From: Leclercia pneumoniae
Lineage (GTDB): Bacteria > Pseudomonadota > Gammaproteobacteria > Enterobacterales > Enterobacteriaceae
Assembly: GCF_017348915.1 (NCBI RefSeq)
Contig: NZ_CP071383.1
Span: forward strand, 3,348,001-3,412,000
Length of the DNA: 64,000 nucleotides
Reading direction: 5' to 3'
The translations under genes and the position numbers were made by a program. The notes under the pieces are model-generated. The model was given only the letters and a program-made list of their open reading frames with translations, ran no database searches and was not told where the DNA came from. Numbering within the stretch: position 1 is the first letter of the stretch; every line of letters starts with the position of its first letter. Shown here one piece after another: positions 27,356 through 36,965 of this stretch.

Positions 27356-29089
27356 ATGCAAGTGATAAATAAAAAACTGCCTCCTCCGCTATTCGTCATC
27401 GAATCGCTTCTAAAACAGAATCATACTATTTCAATCTACTCTGGAGCCCTGCCGGATGCTTTACCAGCAGAGATGATTGAGCTTAATCTGATGGAAGGCA
27501 TATTAATCCTTGATATCAATTATGCAGGGAGTGAGGTTGATGAGAATGTTTTTAACGGGAACCTGAATATTGATATCGAAATCATTAAAGGTGTTCCCCC
27601 CAGTGAAAGAGAAGGTTATAGCATAAGTAGTATCCCTACAATTTTACTGGAAACTGATGCTAACCTGTGTCGTGTAGAGTGTCTTTTGCCGGAATCATTC
27701 TTTGCTTACGACAAAAGAGGAGCAGTGAGAATTCCTTTTATTCTGGGAATGAATTGCCGTGCAAGGCTTGAAGTATTTACGCATTATCTAAACATTTCTG
27801 GAATAGTCAAAAACCTGTCTGTAGGTGGATGTCTTCTGGAACTACAACTGATAGATAGCGCAGCCCTTGATATTAATCAAAGAATACCAAAAATTTATCT
27901 TGAGTTTCCAAATGGTGATATATTTATTTCTGAAGGGATTGTTCGCCATATAAGATTATTTGGAAATCATGGCTATATAGCTACAGGTATCGAATTTACT
28001 AACCTGTCACCAAAGCAATCCGAAATGTTGTTCCATACGGTTACAGAGTCTGAAAGAGAGATAGCTTACCTTAGTGGTATGTCTGGGCATGAAGTTACTA
28101 AATCCCCTCTTTTTATTCCGGGCTCAAGTGAAAAAATACTGCGGCTAAAGGAAATTCAGGAACGCGAAAAAAGAGCGCAACAGTCACCAATGGAAAAAGG
28201 TATTATGGAAATAGCACATCAACTCCAGATTGGATTGATAACTATTAAAACGAAAAAAAATTTCCCGGCTAAGCAATTTTATGACTGTGCTGATGCTTTG
28301 CTATTTTTATTGAGCAACGACCGGAAAGCTTTTCTTTATTCTCTGTCATTTATCAGAGATGAACCTACCTGGGTACGACATTCGATTAATGTGGCTTCCC
28401 GATTTGCGGATATCATATTATCCCATAGTCCACATTTCCCGGAACTGCGTGAGTATGTATTAGGAATACTATTGCATAACATGGGAAAACCGCTTTTAAT
28501 AAGCGAAAAATTACCTTCCTTAGATATAAACCTGACAAATGAGCAAAGAACCCTGTTAAAAAAGCATGTGAAAGTAATCCTGGATAAATTTGATGAGTTG
28601 AACTGGCAACCAGACTCTGTATGCAGAGGGGTTATAGAAAACGCCAATGAAAAGCTTGATGGTTCAGGATATCCATCAGGAAAAAACTATACACAAATTT
28701 CACCTGTTATGAAATTAATTTCAGTACTAAAAATAATTGATAAGTTATCTTATCGTCGGAATGATTTGAAATCATACACTCCTTTAGAAGTGTACCGTAT
28801 AGTTAATCAGCAACAGGCTGAATATGAGCGTAAATGGTTAGTGTATTATATGAAATTATACGGAACTTACCCGATTGGTAGTCTGGTCAAATACTCTGGT
28901 GGTTTTCTTGGCTGGGTAACCGACATTGATAGCTCTGGTCTGCCAGTTACAGTCAGGGTGGTCAAAGACCTGCGTTATCCTGATGCGAATATAAATAGTA
29001 TAATATCGGGCTCAGATTTAGTACAAATAGGAAGGCTTGAGAATGTGGTTGACCCAGTAGAATATGAAATCAGAGTTAAAAAATTATAA
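27356..29089 (+). CDS. PilZ domain protein fused to a degenerate HD-GYP domain
   Basis: 577 residues, predicted cytoplasmic. A YcgR-like N-terminal part is followed at about residues 125-235 by a PilZ domain with both c-di-GMP motifs (RGAVR and NLSVGG). The C-terminal half from about 290 is HD-GYP-like: VRHSINVASRFADIIL and LLHNMGKPLL, then EKLDGSGYPSG. The metal-binding His-Asp is His-Asn and the usual His-His-Glu before DGxGYP is lost, so phosphodiesterase activity is doubtful; it may read c-di-GMP and signal onward. ATG 27356 is chosen over a TTG at 27335. Followed by the CHASE4 gene, 18 bases away. Confidence 0.8.
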   Translation: MQVINKKLPPPLFVIESLLKQNHTISIYSGALPDALPAEMIELNLMEGILILDINYAGSEVDENVFNGNLNIDIEIIKGVPPSEREGYSISSIPTILLETDANLCRVECLLPESFFAYDKRGAVRIPFILGMNCRARLEVFTHYLNISGIVKNLSVGGCLLELQLIDSAALDINQRIPKIYLEFPNGDIFISEGIVRHIRLFGNHGYIATGIEFTNLSPKQSEMLFHTVTESEREIAYLSGMSGHEVTKSPLFIPGSSEKILRLKEIQEREKRAQQSPMEKGIMEIAHQLQIGLITIKTKKNFPAKQFYDCADALLFLLSNDRKAFLYSLSFIRDEPTWVRHSINVASRFADIILSHSPHFPELREYVLGILLHNMGKPLLISEKLPSLDINLTNEQRTLLKKHVKVILDKFDELNWQPDSVCRGVIENANEKLDGSGYPSGKNYTQISPVMKLISVLKIIDKLSYRRNDLKSYTPLEVYRIVNQQQAEYERKWLVYYMKLYGTYPIGSLVKYSGGFLGWVTDIDSSGLPVTVRVVKDLRYPDANINSIISGSDLVQIGRLENVVDPVEYEIRVKKL

Positions 29090-29107
29090 TAAGGAGTCGG
29101 TGTACTT

Positions 29108-29935
29108 ATGAAAACCAGCTTTGTTGGTATTAGAAATCGTGAGCTGTTACATTTTAAGCGCTGGGGGGGAATTATAGTATTTACTATACTCTTAACGCCG
29201 ATTTTTTTGTTTTATTTTATTTGTTATCAGATTGATACAAAAGAAAAGCACAGAACGCTTCGGGTAATTGAGTCAGGCTTTAACTCAGCAATAAAAACCT
29301 ACGGAAAAGTAATTAAAGACTATGCTTTATGGGATCAGATGTACACAAATACCTTTCCTGTTATCAATGATAAATGGGCATGGGAAGAAGGTAATCTCGG
29401 AAGTGGTCTGTATAGAGAATATTCTATAAACGGAGTATTTATATTAGACAAGAATTACAATACTATATACAGTGTCTTAAATGGGAAAAAAGAACATTTT
29501 TCACTTGCTAACCTGGCCAGGAAAGCATCATTCAAAAAGTTTTTTTCACAGGAATGTGGGAGAAATAATTCTTTAACAATGATTAAAGGGGAGACAGAAG
29601 GTCGGCCAATTGTAATCTATTGCCACAGGATAATCAACCCATTAAGTCGGCAAAATATATCACATATTTCAACGACACTCGTATTCATTAAATTTTTCAA
29701 AGCAGATGAAGTCATTTCCCTGGGAAATTCTGTAGATGCCAGCAATCTGAAGTTAAACAAAATATCAAATCCTCATTCGGCTGAAACTATACGCTTTGGC
29801 AATACAGTCTTTGGTGCAGTATGGGATTATCGCAATTCAGGCAGGCATATATTTTACAGAACGCTACCCTCAATTTTCATTTTTTATCTTTTAGTTATAA
29901 CAGGGGGCTATATATTGCTCTCAAAAATAAAATAA
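29108..29935 (+). CDS. CHASE4 membrane sensor part (split from the EAL gene by one stop codon)
   Basis: 275 residues: a transmembrane helix at about 20-43, a periplasmic CHASE4-type domain (KDYALWDQMYTN is its hallmark) and a second helix at the very end (IFIFYLLVITGGYILL). AAGGAG lies 11 bases before ATG 29108. The frame ends at TAA 29933-29935 but stays open in the same frame into the EAL gene, so this is the sensor half of a CHASE4-GGDEF-EAL protein interrupted by one nonsense codon. As it stands it would give a membrane sensor without output domain. Confidence 0.75.
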   Translation: MKTSFVGIRNRELLHFKRWGGIIVFTILLTPIFLFYFICYQIDTKEKHRTLRVIESGFNSAIKTYGKVIKDYALWDQMYTNTFPVINDKWAWEEGNLGSGLYREYSINGVFILDKNYNTIYSVLNGKKEHFSLANLARKASFKKFFSQECGRNNSLTMIKGETEGRPIVIYCHRIINPLSRQNISHISTTLVFIKFFKADEVISLGNSVDASNLKLNKISNPHSAETIRFGNTVFGAVWDYRNSGRHIFYRTLPSIFIFYLLVITGGYILLSKIK

Positions 29936-29956
29936 AAAGACAGTTTACTTGCCGAA

Positions 29957-31624
29957 ATGAATGAGTTGGTAAATAATAATCAGCTGGCATTATATCTTTC
30001 TGAGAATAAGATAAAAGAAATTACCGAATTAGCTGTCATTCTCTTTGCACACCTAAAGAGTGACCTTGCGATTCTAAAAATAGAAACAAACACTTTCAGT
30101 CAGGACTATTATACCTGGAACCAGTGTTTCATATATGAGAAAATCGCTCATGACAATATATCTGTAAAAGACTGGATGTTAAATATTGAAGGCTATCAAC
30201 CTAAAACGCTTTCAGGATGCTACCTTGAAAATACTAACAAAGAAAAAGTATTTGTTAATCTTACAGCCAAAAAAAATGAAGGTAATGAGAAAGCTCAATA
30301 CTCAATTGTACTGACGGATATTTCCGCGTTTATAAATGAAGAAAAAGAAAGGGCAAATTGTCTGATAAGTACGCTTCCTGACAGCGAATTATCAAAAAAA
30401 GTGCTTAATGCAATTACTCATAACATAGCTGACAATAATAAAACAATACTTGTTTGTTTATCAGTGCGGAATTTGACGTTTATCTCTACTGTTTATGGCA
30501 ATTCGTTTACCAATGATATATTAAAAAGAATTATATATAAAATTAATGATGTTTGTTCCACGTATGATTTTGTGGCTAAATTAGAATCAGGGAATATTCT
30601 GTGCTGCCTTCAATTCGTTCCAGTTCAGGAGGGTTATGACGAGGCCTGGAAGTCATACGTCACAAATCTTATTAATAACATTCAATTATCGTTAAGGAAT
30701 AATACAGAATCAATCACACCTGTTATATGTGCTGGTTGCCTAATGTATGATGATGAAAATAATGACGTTGTAACCGTGCTTAAATTTTTAGAGATTGCAC
30801 ATAGTGAATCAAAAGAAATTAATGGTGATAATATCATATTCAGTAATACCGATAATATTAAAAAACATGAAGATCGTTTAAAAATGATGACTTTGATTAC
30901 CGAGGCTATCGAGAATGATAATTTTTCTCTTGTGTATCAACCTAAATATAATTTCAATATGTCGTCAATAAGCGGGGTTGAAGCCTTAATTCGCTGGAGC
31001 CATAAAGAGTATGGTTTTATATCACCAGCTCAGTTTATTCCTGTGGCTGAAAAATCAGATCTCATTTTTCGTATAACAGACTGGGTCATTAAGTCTGTTT
31101 TTTTACTATCCTCAAAAATGCAAACGATCACCTTCTCGATTAATCTTTCTGGGAAAGACTTTGATAACCCGGATTTATTCAATCAGATAGAAAGGTATCT
31201 TAATCTGTACAGTACTAATCCTGAAAATATAACATTTGAAATTACTGAAGGAGTAATTATAAGCAATCCTGCTTCAGTAAGGCGCACCTTACTGCTGCTT
31301 AAAGAAAAAGGTTTTAATATTCATATCGATGATTTCGGAACCGGTTATTCATCTCTGGGATATTTACGCGAGTTTCCCTTTAATGCAATAAAAATCGATC
31401 GTTCATTCATTAAAGATATTGAGAAGAATGAACAGGATGCAAGAATTGTTAAAAGTATTATTAGCCTTGGCAAGGCTTTTAATTTACAAGTCATAGCAGA
31501 GGGTGTGGAGACCGTTAAACAGTTTACAATCCTTAAGAATATGGGGTGTGATGAGGTCCAGGGATATTATTACTCCAGACCTTTAGACAGAGAAAACCTC
31601 ACTCATTTCTTATCTAATCAATAA
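29957..31624 (+). CDS. GGDEF (degenerate)-EAL phosphodiesterase part
   Basis: 555 residues predicted to break down c-di-GMP. The first third may be PAS-like, then comes a GGDEF domain whose signature is lost (KLESGNILC). A complete EAL domain follows: SGVEALIRW, SINLSGKDF, FEITEGVI, IDDFGTGYSSL, IKIDRSFI, VIAEGVETVKQ and DEVQGYYYSRPL. ATG 29957 has no ribosome site and lies in frame 21 bases after the CHASE4 stop, so it was probably once one protein of about 838 residues. If translated alone, it would be a soluble enzyme cut off from its sensor. Confidence 0.8.
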   Translation: MNELVNNNQLALYLSENKIKEITELAVILFAHLKSDLAILKIETNTFSQDYYTWNQCFIYEKIAHDNISVKDWMLNIEGYQPKTLSGCYLENTNKEKVFVNLTAKKNEGNEKAQYSIVLTDISAFINEEKERANCLISTLPDSELSKKVLNAITHNIADNNKTILVCLSVRNLTFISTVYGNSFTNDILKRIIYKINDVCSTYDFVAKLESGNILCCLQFVPVQEGYDEAWKSYVTNLINNIQLSLRNNTESITPVICAGCLMYDDENNDVVTVLKFLEIAHSESKEINGDNIIFSNTDNIKKHEDRLKMMTLITEAIENDNFSLVYQPKYNFNMSSISGVEALIRWSHKEYGFISPAQFIPVAEKSDLIFRITDWVIKSVFLLSSKMQTITFSINLSGKDFDNPDLFNQIERYLNLYSTNPENITFEITEGVIISNPASVRRTLLLLKEKGFNIHIDDFGTGYSSLGYLREFPFNAIKIDRSFIKDIEKNEQDARIVKSIISLGKAFNLQVIAEGVETVKQFTILKNMGCDEVQGYYYSRPLDRENLTHFLSNQ

Positions 31625-31948
31625 TACCTCGTACTATAACATGAGCCTGATTTTGAGTGTTAACTTTAAAATAATAATAAAACCCAGGAATGAGCAAACC
31701 AGAACAGAGAAGATTTTAAGGTGTTTCCTGAACAGAAGTATAATGATAACAATTGTGATTATCATTATTGATACTGGTGTATTTAAGGTTAAAAGCTCAA
31801 TGGCAGTTAACAATGTCTGTATATTAAGCAAACAGCCTCCTTATATGTGAAAAACTTCAGCATTTTTGTATCATAAATTAAACATTTGACTCTTGTTACC
31901 GATAACTTATAAGCACCACCGGGGTGTTAAAACAAATGAGATCGCTCT
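31625..31948. other. gap before the chemoreceptor gene
   Basis: 324 AT-rich bases. Holds the sigma28-type promoter at 31879. Two overlapping short hydrophobic reading frames on opposite strands look like chance products of AT-rich DNA. Confidence 0.55.
31879..31905 (+). promoter_or_regulatory. sigma28 (FliA) promoter of the chemoreceptor
   Basis: TAAACATT-N11-ACCGATAA against the consensus TAAAGTTT-N11-GCCGATAA: TAAA and CCGATAA are intact and the spacing is exact. It lies 44 bases before the chemoreceptor ATG. Confidence 0.8.
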
Positions 31949-33493
31949 ATGAAAGTTAAAACTAAATTGCAGATTGGATTTTTAATACTTATACTGCTAA
32001 TTATAACATCATCAATAATTTCTGTCTTCAGTATAAAAAGAACTAACCATGAAATCAACGCTATCTTGAGTATCAATATGGTAAAGTATCAGACAGCATT
32101 AAGCATCCGTAGCGGAGCACGAGATATTGCTATTGCGGTCAGAAACCTTGCGTTACTTAGCGATCCTCAGGATATGGAACCTGAATGGAATCGTTTTCAG
32201 ACACAAAGCCAAAATATACTGAAACGTATCAGTGAACTTAAAGCGTTCGTTTCAGCACATGGAACACACCAGGAAATAAATTCCGTTGCACAGATAGAAA
32301 AAATCAATGCATCCGTCTTGCAGGCTTTTACTGAAGCAGCTCAACTTGCCTATAAGAATCAATCCAGAGAAGCAACAGATATTCTGATGTTCAAAGCCCG
32401 CCCTGTACAAAAGGAGCTGCTGGCTTTACTTGACAGCCTGACAGAACAACAGATGCAAAAAAATAATGCTGCTTCCAGTGATTTAAGCAGCTTTATTTAC
32501 AAAACAGGTTTTACATTACTGATAATTGCGATAATAGCGGTTGTATTTGCTATTTTTACGGCTTACTACATCATCAGCGATTTGTTCAGACGTCTGGGAG
32601 ATGAACCTGATGTCGCTCAAAAAATCGCATCTGATATAGCTTCTGGCGATCTCACTCAGCCAATATTAACCAGGCCTGATGATAGTTCCAGTCTCATTTA
32701 TATGCTCAAAAAAATGCAGGATGAGCTAAATGATATGATAGCAAATATTAAACAGGCCTCCACTTCTGTCACACTGGCTTCTGATGAGATCGCGAAAGGG
32801 AACGTTGAATTATCAGCCAGAACAGAGCAACAGGCTGCTGCATTACAGGAAACGGCCGCCAGTATGGAAGAGATCACTGCAACCGTAAAAAACAATACCC
32901 TGAGCGCTGCAAACGCTGCGCGCCTTTCTATGGATATTGAAAAACTTGCATATCATGGCAATACACAAGTCGCTATGATGTCAAAAACAATGAGTGAAAT
33001 CTCTGAAAGTTCCTCCAAAATTAATAATATAATTGCCATGATAGAGGGAATTTCTTTTCAGACCAATATACTGGCTCTTAATGCTGCTGTTGAAGCAGCA
33101 AGAGCAGGCGATGCCGGAAGAGGGTTTGCCGTCGTGGCCGGTGAAGTCAGGAATCTTGCGCAACGTAGTTCCACGTCAGCTAAAGATATTAAAACATTGA
33201 TAAATAATGCCGCCGCGAAAATTTCAGATGGAGAACTGGCAGCACATTCAACAGTAAAAACAATTGAAGAAATTAATTCTAACATACAGCTTTTGTCTGG
33301 TTCATTAAATGAAATATCTTTAGCCTCAGGGGAGCAATTATCAGGTATTTCTCAGATAAATGTTGCAGTTACACAGATGGACAGCGTTACACAGAGTAAT
33401 GCTGCGCTGGTCCAGGAATCCACATCAGCATCAGTGGCTCTTTCTGAACAGGCAAAAGAGTTAAGCAATATGACAAATAAATTCAAAGTATAA
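31949..33493 (+). CDS. methyl-accepting chemotaxis protein
   Basis: 514-residue chemoreceptor: first transmembrane helix at about 7-29, a periplasmic four-helix-bundle domain, a second helix at about 190-212, HAMP, then methylation helices ([23 protein letters not shown]) and the signalling tip [34 protein letters not shown]. It would join the CheA/CheW arrays of the host. It ends with NKFKV and lacks the NWETF pentapeptide that tethers CheR/CheB. The ligand is unknown. Its promoter is FliA-dependent by sequence. Confidence 0.92.
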   Translation: MKVKTKLQIGFLILILLIITSSIISVFSIKRTNHEINAILSINMVKYQTALSIRSGARDIAIAVRNLALLSDPQDMEPEWNRFQTQSQNILKRISELKAFVSAHGTHQEINSVAQIEKINASVLQAFTEAAQLAYKNQSREATDILMFKARPVQKELLALLDSLTEQQMQKNNAASSDLSSFIYKTGFTLLIIAIIAVVFAIFTAYYIISDLFRRLGDEPDVAQKIASDIASGDLTQPILTRPDDSSSLIYMLKKMQDELNDMIANIKQASTSVTLASDEIAKGNVELSARTEQQAAALQETAASMEEITATVKNNTLSAANAARLSMDIEKLAYHGNTQVAMMSKTMSEISESSSKINNIIAMIEGISFQTNILALNAAVEAARAGDAGRGFAVVAGEVRNLAQRSSTSAKDIKTLINNAAAKISDGELAAHSTVKTIEEINSNIQLLSGSLNEISLASGEQLSGISQINVAVTQMDSVTQSNAALVQESTSASVALSEQAKELSNMTNKFKV

Positions 33494-33520
33494 AAGACAG
33501 GGGGGCTTCTGCCCCCCTTA

Positions 33521-34480
33521 TTATGATGTTAATAGTTTTTTGTTTCTCTTAATTGAGTACATTTTCTCATCAGCGTCATTCATAATATCAGCATACGTAT
33601 GATGAATTTTCTCATCATATTCAACAACTCCGGCTGAGAAAACCAACTGATAAGGTTTGTCTGCATCAATATTATGCCTTATTAGCATTTCAGAAAGTTG
33701 ATTGATAAATTCATTTGCCTGCTGGATAGTAGAGCAAGGAAGTAACACTCCAAATTCATCACCACCAAGTCTGGCAACCAGACTATTTTCTGGCGAAGCA
33801 TTCTCCAGGATTTCTGAAAACTTTATGAGTGCCTGATTACCTTCTGCATGACCATACATATCATTGATAGGCTTGAAATCGTTTAAATCAATTATAGCAA
33901 CACAAAAAACTCTTCTCCTTTTACAGGACTTTTTGAGTGTTTCTGCCGTAATCAGAGAGAACAGACGACGATTGCTGAGTGCGGTTAATGAATCCGTGGT
34001 TGCCATATTTATCATACGGAATTCATCTTCGACAATTTCAGCAAGATCGTGAAGTAAACCTAATTCCTCTTCTGAAAAATTGCGTGGTTTTGTATCGATT
34101 ATGCAAATAGATCCTGCAATTTCACCATCTGGCAACTTTACTGGGTATCCGGCATAAAAACGAATATATGGCGAACCATTAACAAGCACATTATTTTCAA
34201 AGCGTGGGTCCTTTTGGGCATCATTAACGATAAGTGGCCTAGCGTCTTCGACCACATACGTACAAAAAGACTCTGTTCTTGGTGTAGAGCAAATATCAAT
34301 ACCATGGCTGGACTTAAACCATTGGCGGTCTTTATCTATCAGGGATATAAGAGAAACAGGAACATTAAAAAGTTTTCCTGCGATTCTGGTCAATCTGTCG
34401 AATCGCTCTTCTGACTCGGTATCAAGAATACCCATTGCATATAAAGCAAGCAGTCGCTTTTCTTCGTTGTGTTTACGCAT
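33521..34480 (-). CDS. GAF-GGDEF diguanylate cyclase
   Basis: 319 residues: GAF domain at about 20-150 (VPVSLISLIDKDRQWFKSSHG, ESFCTYVVEDARPLIV, SICIIDTKPR) and a GGDEF domain with an intact active site (DLNDFKPINDMYGHAEGNQAL, then VARLGGDEFGVLLP). It should make c-di-GMP in the cytoplasm in response to a small ligand. The RxxD inhibitory site is not present before GGDEF. Convergent with the chemoreceptor, 27 bases apart. Confidence 0.9.
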   Translation of the reverse strand: MRKHNEEKRLLALYAMGILDTESEERFDRLTRIAGKLFNVPVSLISLIDKDRQWFKSSHGIDICSTPRTESFCTYVVEDARPLIVNDAQKDPRFENNVLVNGSPYIRFYAGYPVKLPDGEIAGSICIIDTKPRNFSEEELGLLHDLAEIVEDEFRMINMATTDSLTALSNRRLFSLITAETLKKSCKRRRVFCVAIIDLNDFKPINDMYGHAEGNQALIKFSEILENASPENSLVARLGGDEFGVLLPCSTIQQANEFINQLSEMLIRHNIDADKPYQLVFSAGVVEYDEKIHHTYADIMNDADEKMYSIKRNKKLLTS

Positions 34481-34654
34481 TTTTACTCATATGAGAAAAT
34501 GATAACTTATTGTAAGGCATGGTAATTCTTCCAGATTCAACTAGAAATCAGAAAGCAAAATGGATTCTAGCACATTTAATACACACTTCCATTTTTTGTT
34601 TATTAAGTATGAAACTTTTACAAAAGTTTCATAAACGCCATTAGTTATCATTCT

Positions 34655-34680
34655 CAAAAAAAACCACCCATTTGGGTGGC
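34655..34680 (-). terminator. leftward Rho-independent terminator
   Basis: On the minus strand GCCACCC/GGGTGG is followed by eight T residues. It would stop transcription coming from the integrase side before it reaches the GAF-GGDEF gene. Confidence 0.7.
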
Positions 34681-35421
34681 TAAGATGAGTTCACGGGTTT
34701 TGTTTTTGTTATGCACATTATCATAAGACAGTGAAGCAAAGTTAATCGTTCGAATAGCGATACAAAAACCGTTTATTTCGATTATAACCGAAGCCTTATA
34801 TAAACGTAGTTGTGCCTATCTGTTTGTAGTAAAATAATTTACTACAAGTGAAATTCTTCCAGATCCGATTATAATAACCGTAAAAGTCCCTTCCAATGTA
34901 ATATGCTTGTTAAGATTTTTAATATGATGAGTCACGAACTATTTGAACAAAAACATACAGTTACCCCATTCAATAACTAAATAATAAAAAACCTAATAAT
35001 AGATTTCTAAGCAAATTATCACCCCCCGCAGCAATGACTACTACAGATTATATAACAACGCCAAGAACGGAATATATTATACAACAACATACAATTCCAC
35101 ATCGAATTAATTCCAGTTTAATTAACTGAATTAATAGCTTCGGGTAAATAATCATAGATTTAATTTAAATGTTTGTGTTTTCATGATAAAAAATATTGCT
35201 CAAACATAAATCGAACAATTAAACAACTATATAAATAAAACCACCACCGCCAATCAAGTAACGTTTTATATCAACCTTCTTATCTTTAAAATGGACAGCC
35301 TCCACCACCGTAGACATAGCCAGTCCTAACAACGAGGCCTATTCAAAGGCCTCAGGGGTGGGGACAGTACACAGAGCTTGATTGTTGCTCATCAACAACC
35401 TGGGCATAAGCATAGGAGCTG

Positions 35422-35466
35422 ATGTCCGCTTCTTGAGGTTACATGAATAGTTGATATAGCGGACAT
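35422..35466. repeat. 9-bp inverted repeat behind the integrase
   Basis: ATGTCCGCT (35422-35430) and AGCGGACAT (35458-35466) form a perfect 9-bp stem with a 27-base loop, three bases beyond the integrase stop. It could be an mRNA 3' structure or a binding site. Confidence 0.5.
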
Positions 35467-35468
35467 AC

Positions 35469-36749
35469 TTATGTCTGAGAATCCAAGCAATCCGCCCAAA
35501 TTTGCAGCCATTGCTTGCACTCAGCATCATACTTGTAGAGGTTATAAATCCCTTCTACACCACCTTTTGTATGCCCTAAAATAGCCTCTGCCACTTCGTT
35601 AGGACATTGCAGCCGCGACAGCCCAGTACGCACTGTCCGCCGTAAATCATGAGGCGTCCAGCTCGGTATATCTAACATTTTCCCCGCCTCACGTAAGCGC
35701 CAGGCATTCTCTGTAAGATATTTTTGTTGGATTGGCAGTCTTGTTCGTGTAGACGGAAATAAATAGATATCCGAATTAAGACGGAGTACTTTTAGGAAAT
35801 CTATGGCCTGCGTCGATAGTTGAACGTAACGTTCAACGCCTGTTTTAGTCTCACGGAGATGTATTGTCCCTTTATCGAGATCTACATCTTTCCATGCCAT
35901 ATTGCAGACCTCACCGGTACGGCAACCCGTCCAGAGGGTCAGACGAAGTACGTTTTTAATAGTTGGCGAAAAAGCGGAGCCCGGCAGCCACTGGAGAAAC
36001 TTCTTCAGTTCAGCTTCACTCAGCACCCGCGTACCGCGGTTATTGGTAAGCTTGATTCGGGTCTGGCGTAAGCTGGATTTTGCCAGCAGTGCTGGGTTGG
36101 CAAAACTGGTATCAAAACGACCTAACCCTATTGCAAACTCGTAGGCCAATGACAGCTCCCGTAGAACGTTACCGGCTTGCACTTTTGCTCCTCTGGCAAC
36201 AATGCCATTGATAAGCGTAATCACGTCATTGCGTGTGATTTCAGCTGCATTACGCTCACCTAGTTTATCTACCGCATCGGCATACAATGTTCTGCGCACC
36301 TCATCCTGGCCTTTCTTCTTCCGGGCCCCCGGAATGATTTTTCCATCCCTGGTTTTGCGGTCTTCAATCCGCTCAGTCAGGTAGAGCTCAACTAATCCCT
36401 GCACAGTTAATTCAGGTACTTTGGCCTGTTCAGCCTCGATTGCACGAAGCTGTTTTTCCTGCTTGAGTTCTGATGCAGGACACCGACCATCCTGACGGAG
36501 AAGCTTTAATTCATGGAGTTTAAGACGGGCAGCGGCGAGAGAAGTCTGCGGGAAGTTGCCTATTTTGACCTGAACTAGTTTGCCCGTCAGAGGGCTTGTG
36601 TAACGGTAGAAAAAAGACTTAACCCCAGTTGCACCACAGGAGACACGTAAACCTCGATTTTCGCCTACATCAGCCTTATCTTTGTCCCCAGGCTTCATCA
36701 TTTCTACCGCTTTAAACGAAAGTGGCGCGCCCTCTTGTTTTCCTGCCAT
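35469..36749 (-). CDS. P4-type integrase targeting mutS
   Basis: 426-residue tyrosine recombinase with an N-terminal arm-binding domain (RGLRVSCGATGVKSFFYRYTSPLTGKLVQVKIGNFPQTSLAAAR), a core-binding domain and a complete active site: Arg in TGCRTGEVC, Lys in ETKTGVERY, His-x-x-Arg in TPHDLRRTVRTGLSR, His in LGHTKGG and Tyr in IYNLYKY. ATG 36749 follows ACGGAG at 6 bases. It lies 216 bases from the reconstituted mutS and reads away from it, so it is the enzyme expected to have inserted the element into the mutS start. Confidence 0.93.
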   Translation of the reverse strand: MAGKQEGAPLSFKAVEMMKPGDKDKADVGENRGLRVSCGATGVKSFFYRYTSPLTGKLVQVKIGNFPQTSLAAARLKLHELKLLRQDGRCPASELKQEKQLRAIEAEQAKVPELTVQGLVELYLTERIEDRKTRDGKIIPGARKKKGQDEVRRTLYADAVDKLGERNAAEITRNDVITLINGIVARGAKVQAGNVLRELSLAYEFAIGLGRFDTSFANPALLAKSSLRQTRIKLTNNRGTRVLSEAELKKFLQWLPGSAFSPTIKNVLRLTLWTGCRTGEVCNMAWKDVDLDKGTIHLRETKTGVERYVQLSTQAIDFLKVLRLNSDIYLFPSTRTRLPIQQKYLTENAWRLREAGKMLDIPSWTPHDLRRTVRTGLSRLQCPNEVAEAILGHTKGGVEGIYNLYKYDAECKQWLQIWADCLDSQT

Positions 36750-36842
36750 AAAGACTCCGTTATCATGCACCTTATGTAGTCATGAATAAAATGTAGGTTG
36801 TGCTGCACATGCCTATATTTTACCAAGCTATAGGTTAGCAAG

Positions 36843-36860
36843 CTACACTTTAACCTACAT
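36843..36860 (+). repeat. arm-type repeat, right end
   Basis: CTACACTTTAACCTACAT matches the left-end repeat at 12371 apart from one or two bases and lies in the int-mutS gap. Related half-sites (AATGTAGG) occur at about 36790. Confidence 0.5.
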
Positions 36861-36871
36861 TTAAATGTAGG
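36854..36871. repeat. 18-bp perfect palindrome in the int-mutS gap
   Basis: CCTACATTTAAATGTAGG is perfectly symmetric and overlaps the arm-type repeat. It may be an operator through which an island protein controls int, mutS or both; this is inference. Confidence 0.6.
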
Positions 36872-36965
36872 ATTTCATGAGATCCAATGAGACAAAGTGA
36901 AACTCAATGAGAACAACAAATACCGCTAACTCATTAAAATTTAAGAAAATGGATATCATAAGCTG

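Larger units (their letters stand above)
34481..35468. other. 988-bp AT-rich gap between the cyclase and the integrase
   Basis: No gene seen. It contains a leftward terminator at 34655 and, just behind the integrase, a 9-bp inverted repeat at 35422/35458. The sequence is much richer in A+T than the host. It may hold the cyclase promoter and unknown RNA, which cannot be judged by eye. Confidence 0.5.

Noticed and set aside
31634-31850. Short hydrophobic reading frames on both strands before the chemoreceptor
   Set aside because: AT-rich DNA readily gives hydrophobic frames; they overlap each other and neither has a good ribosome site.
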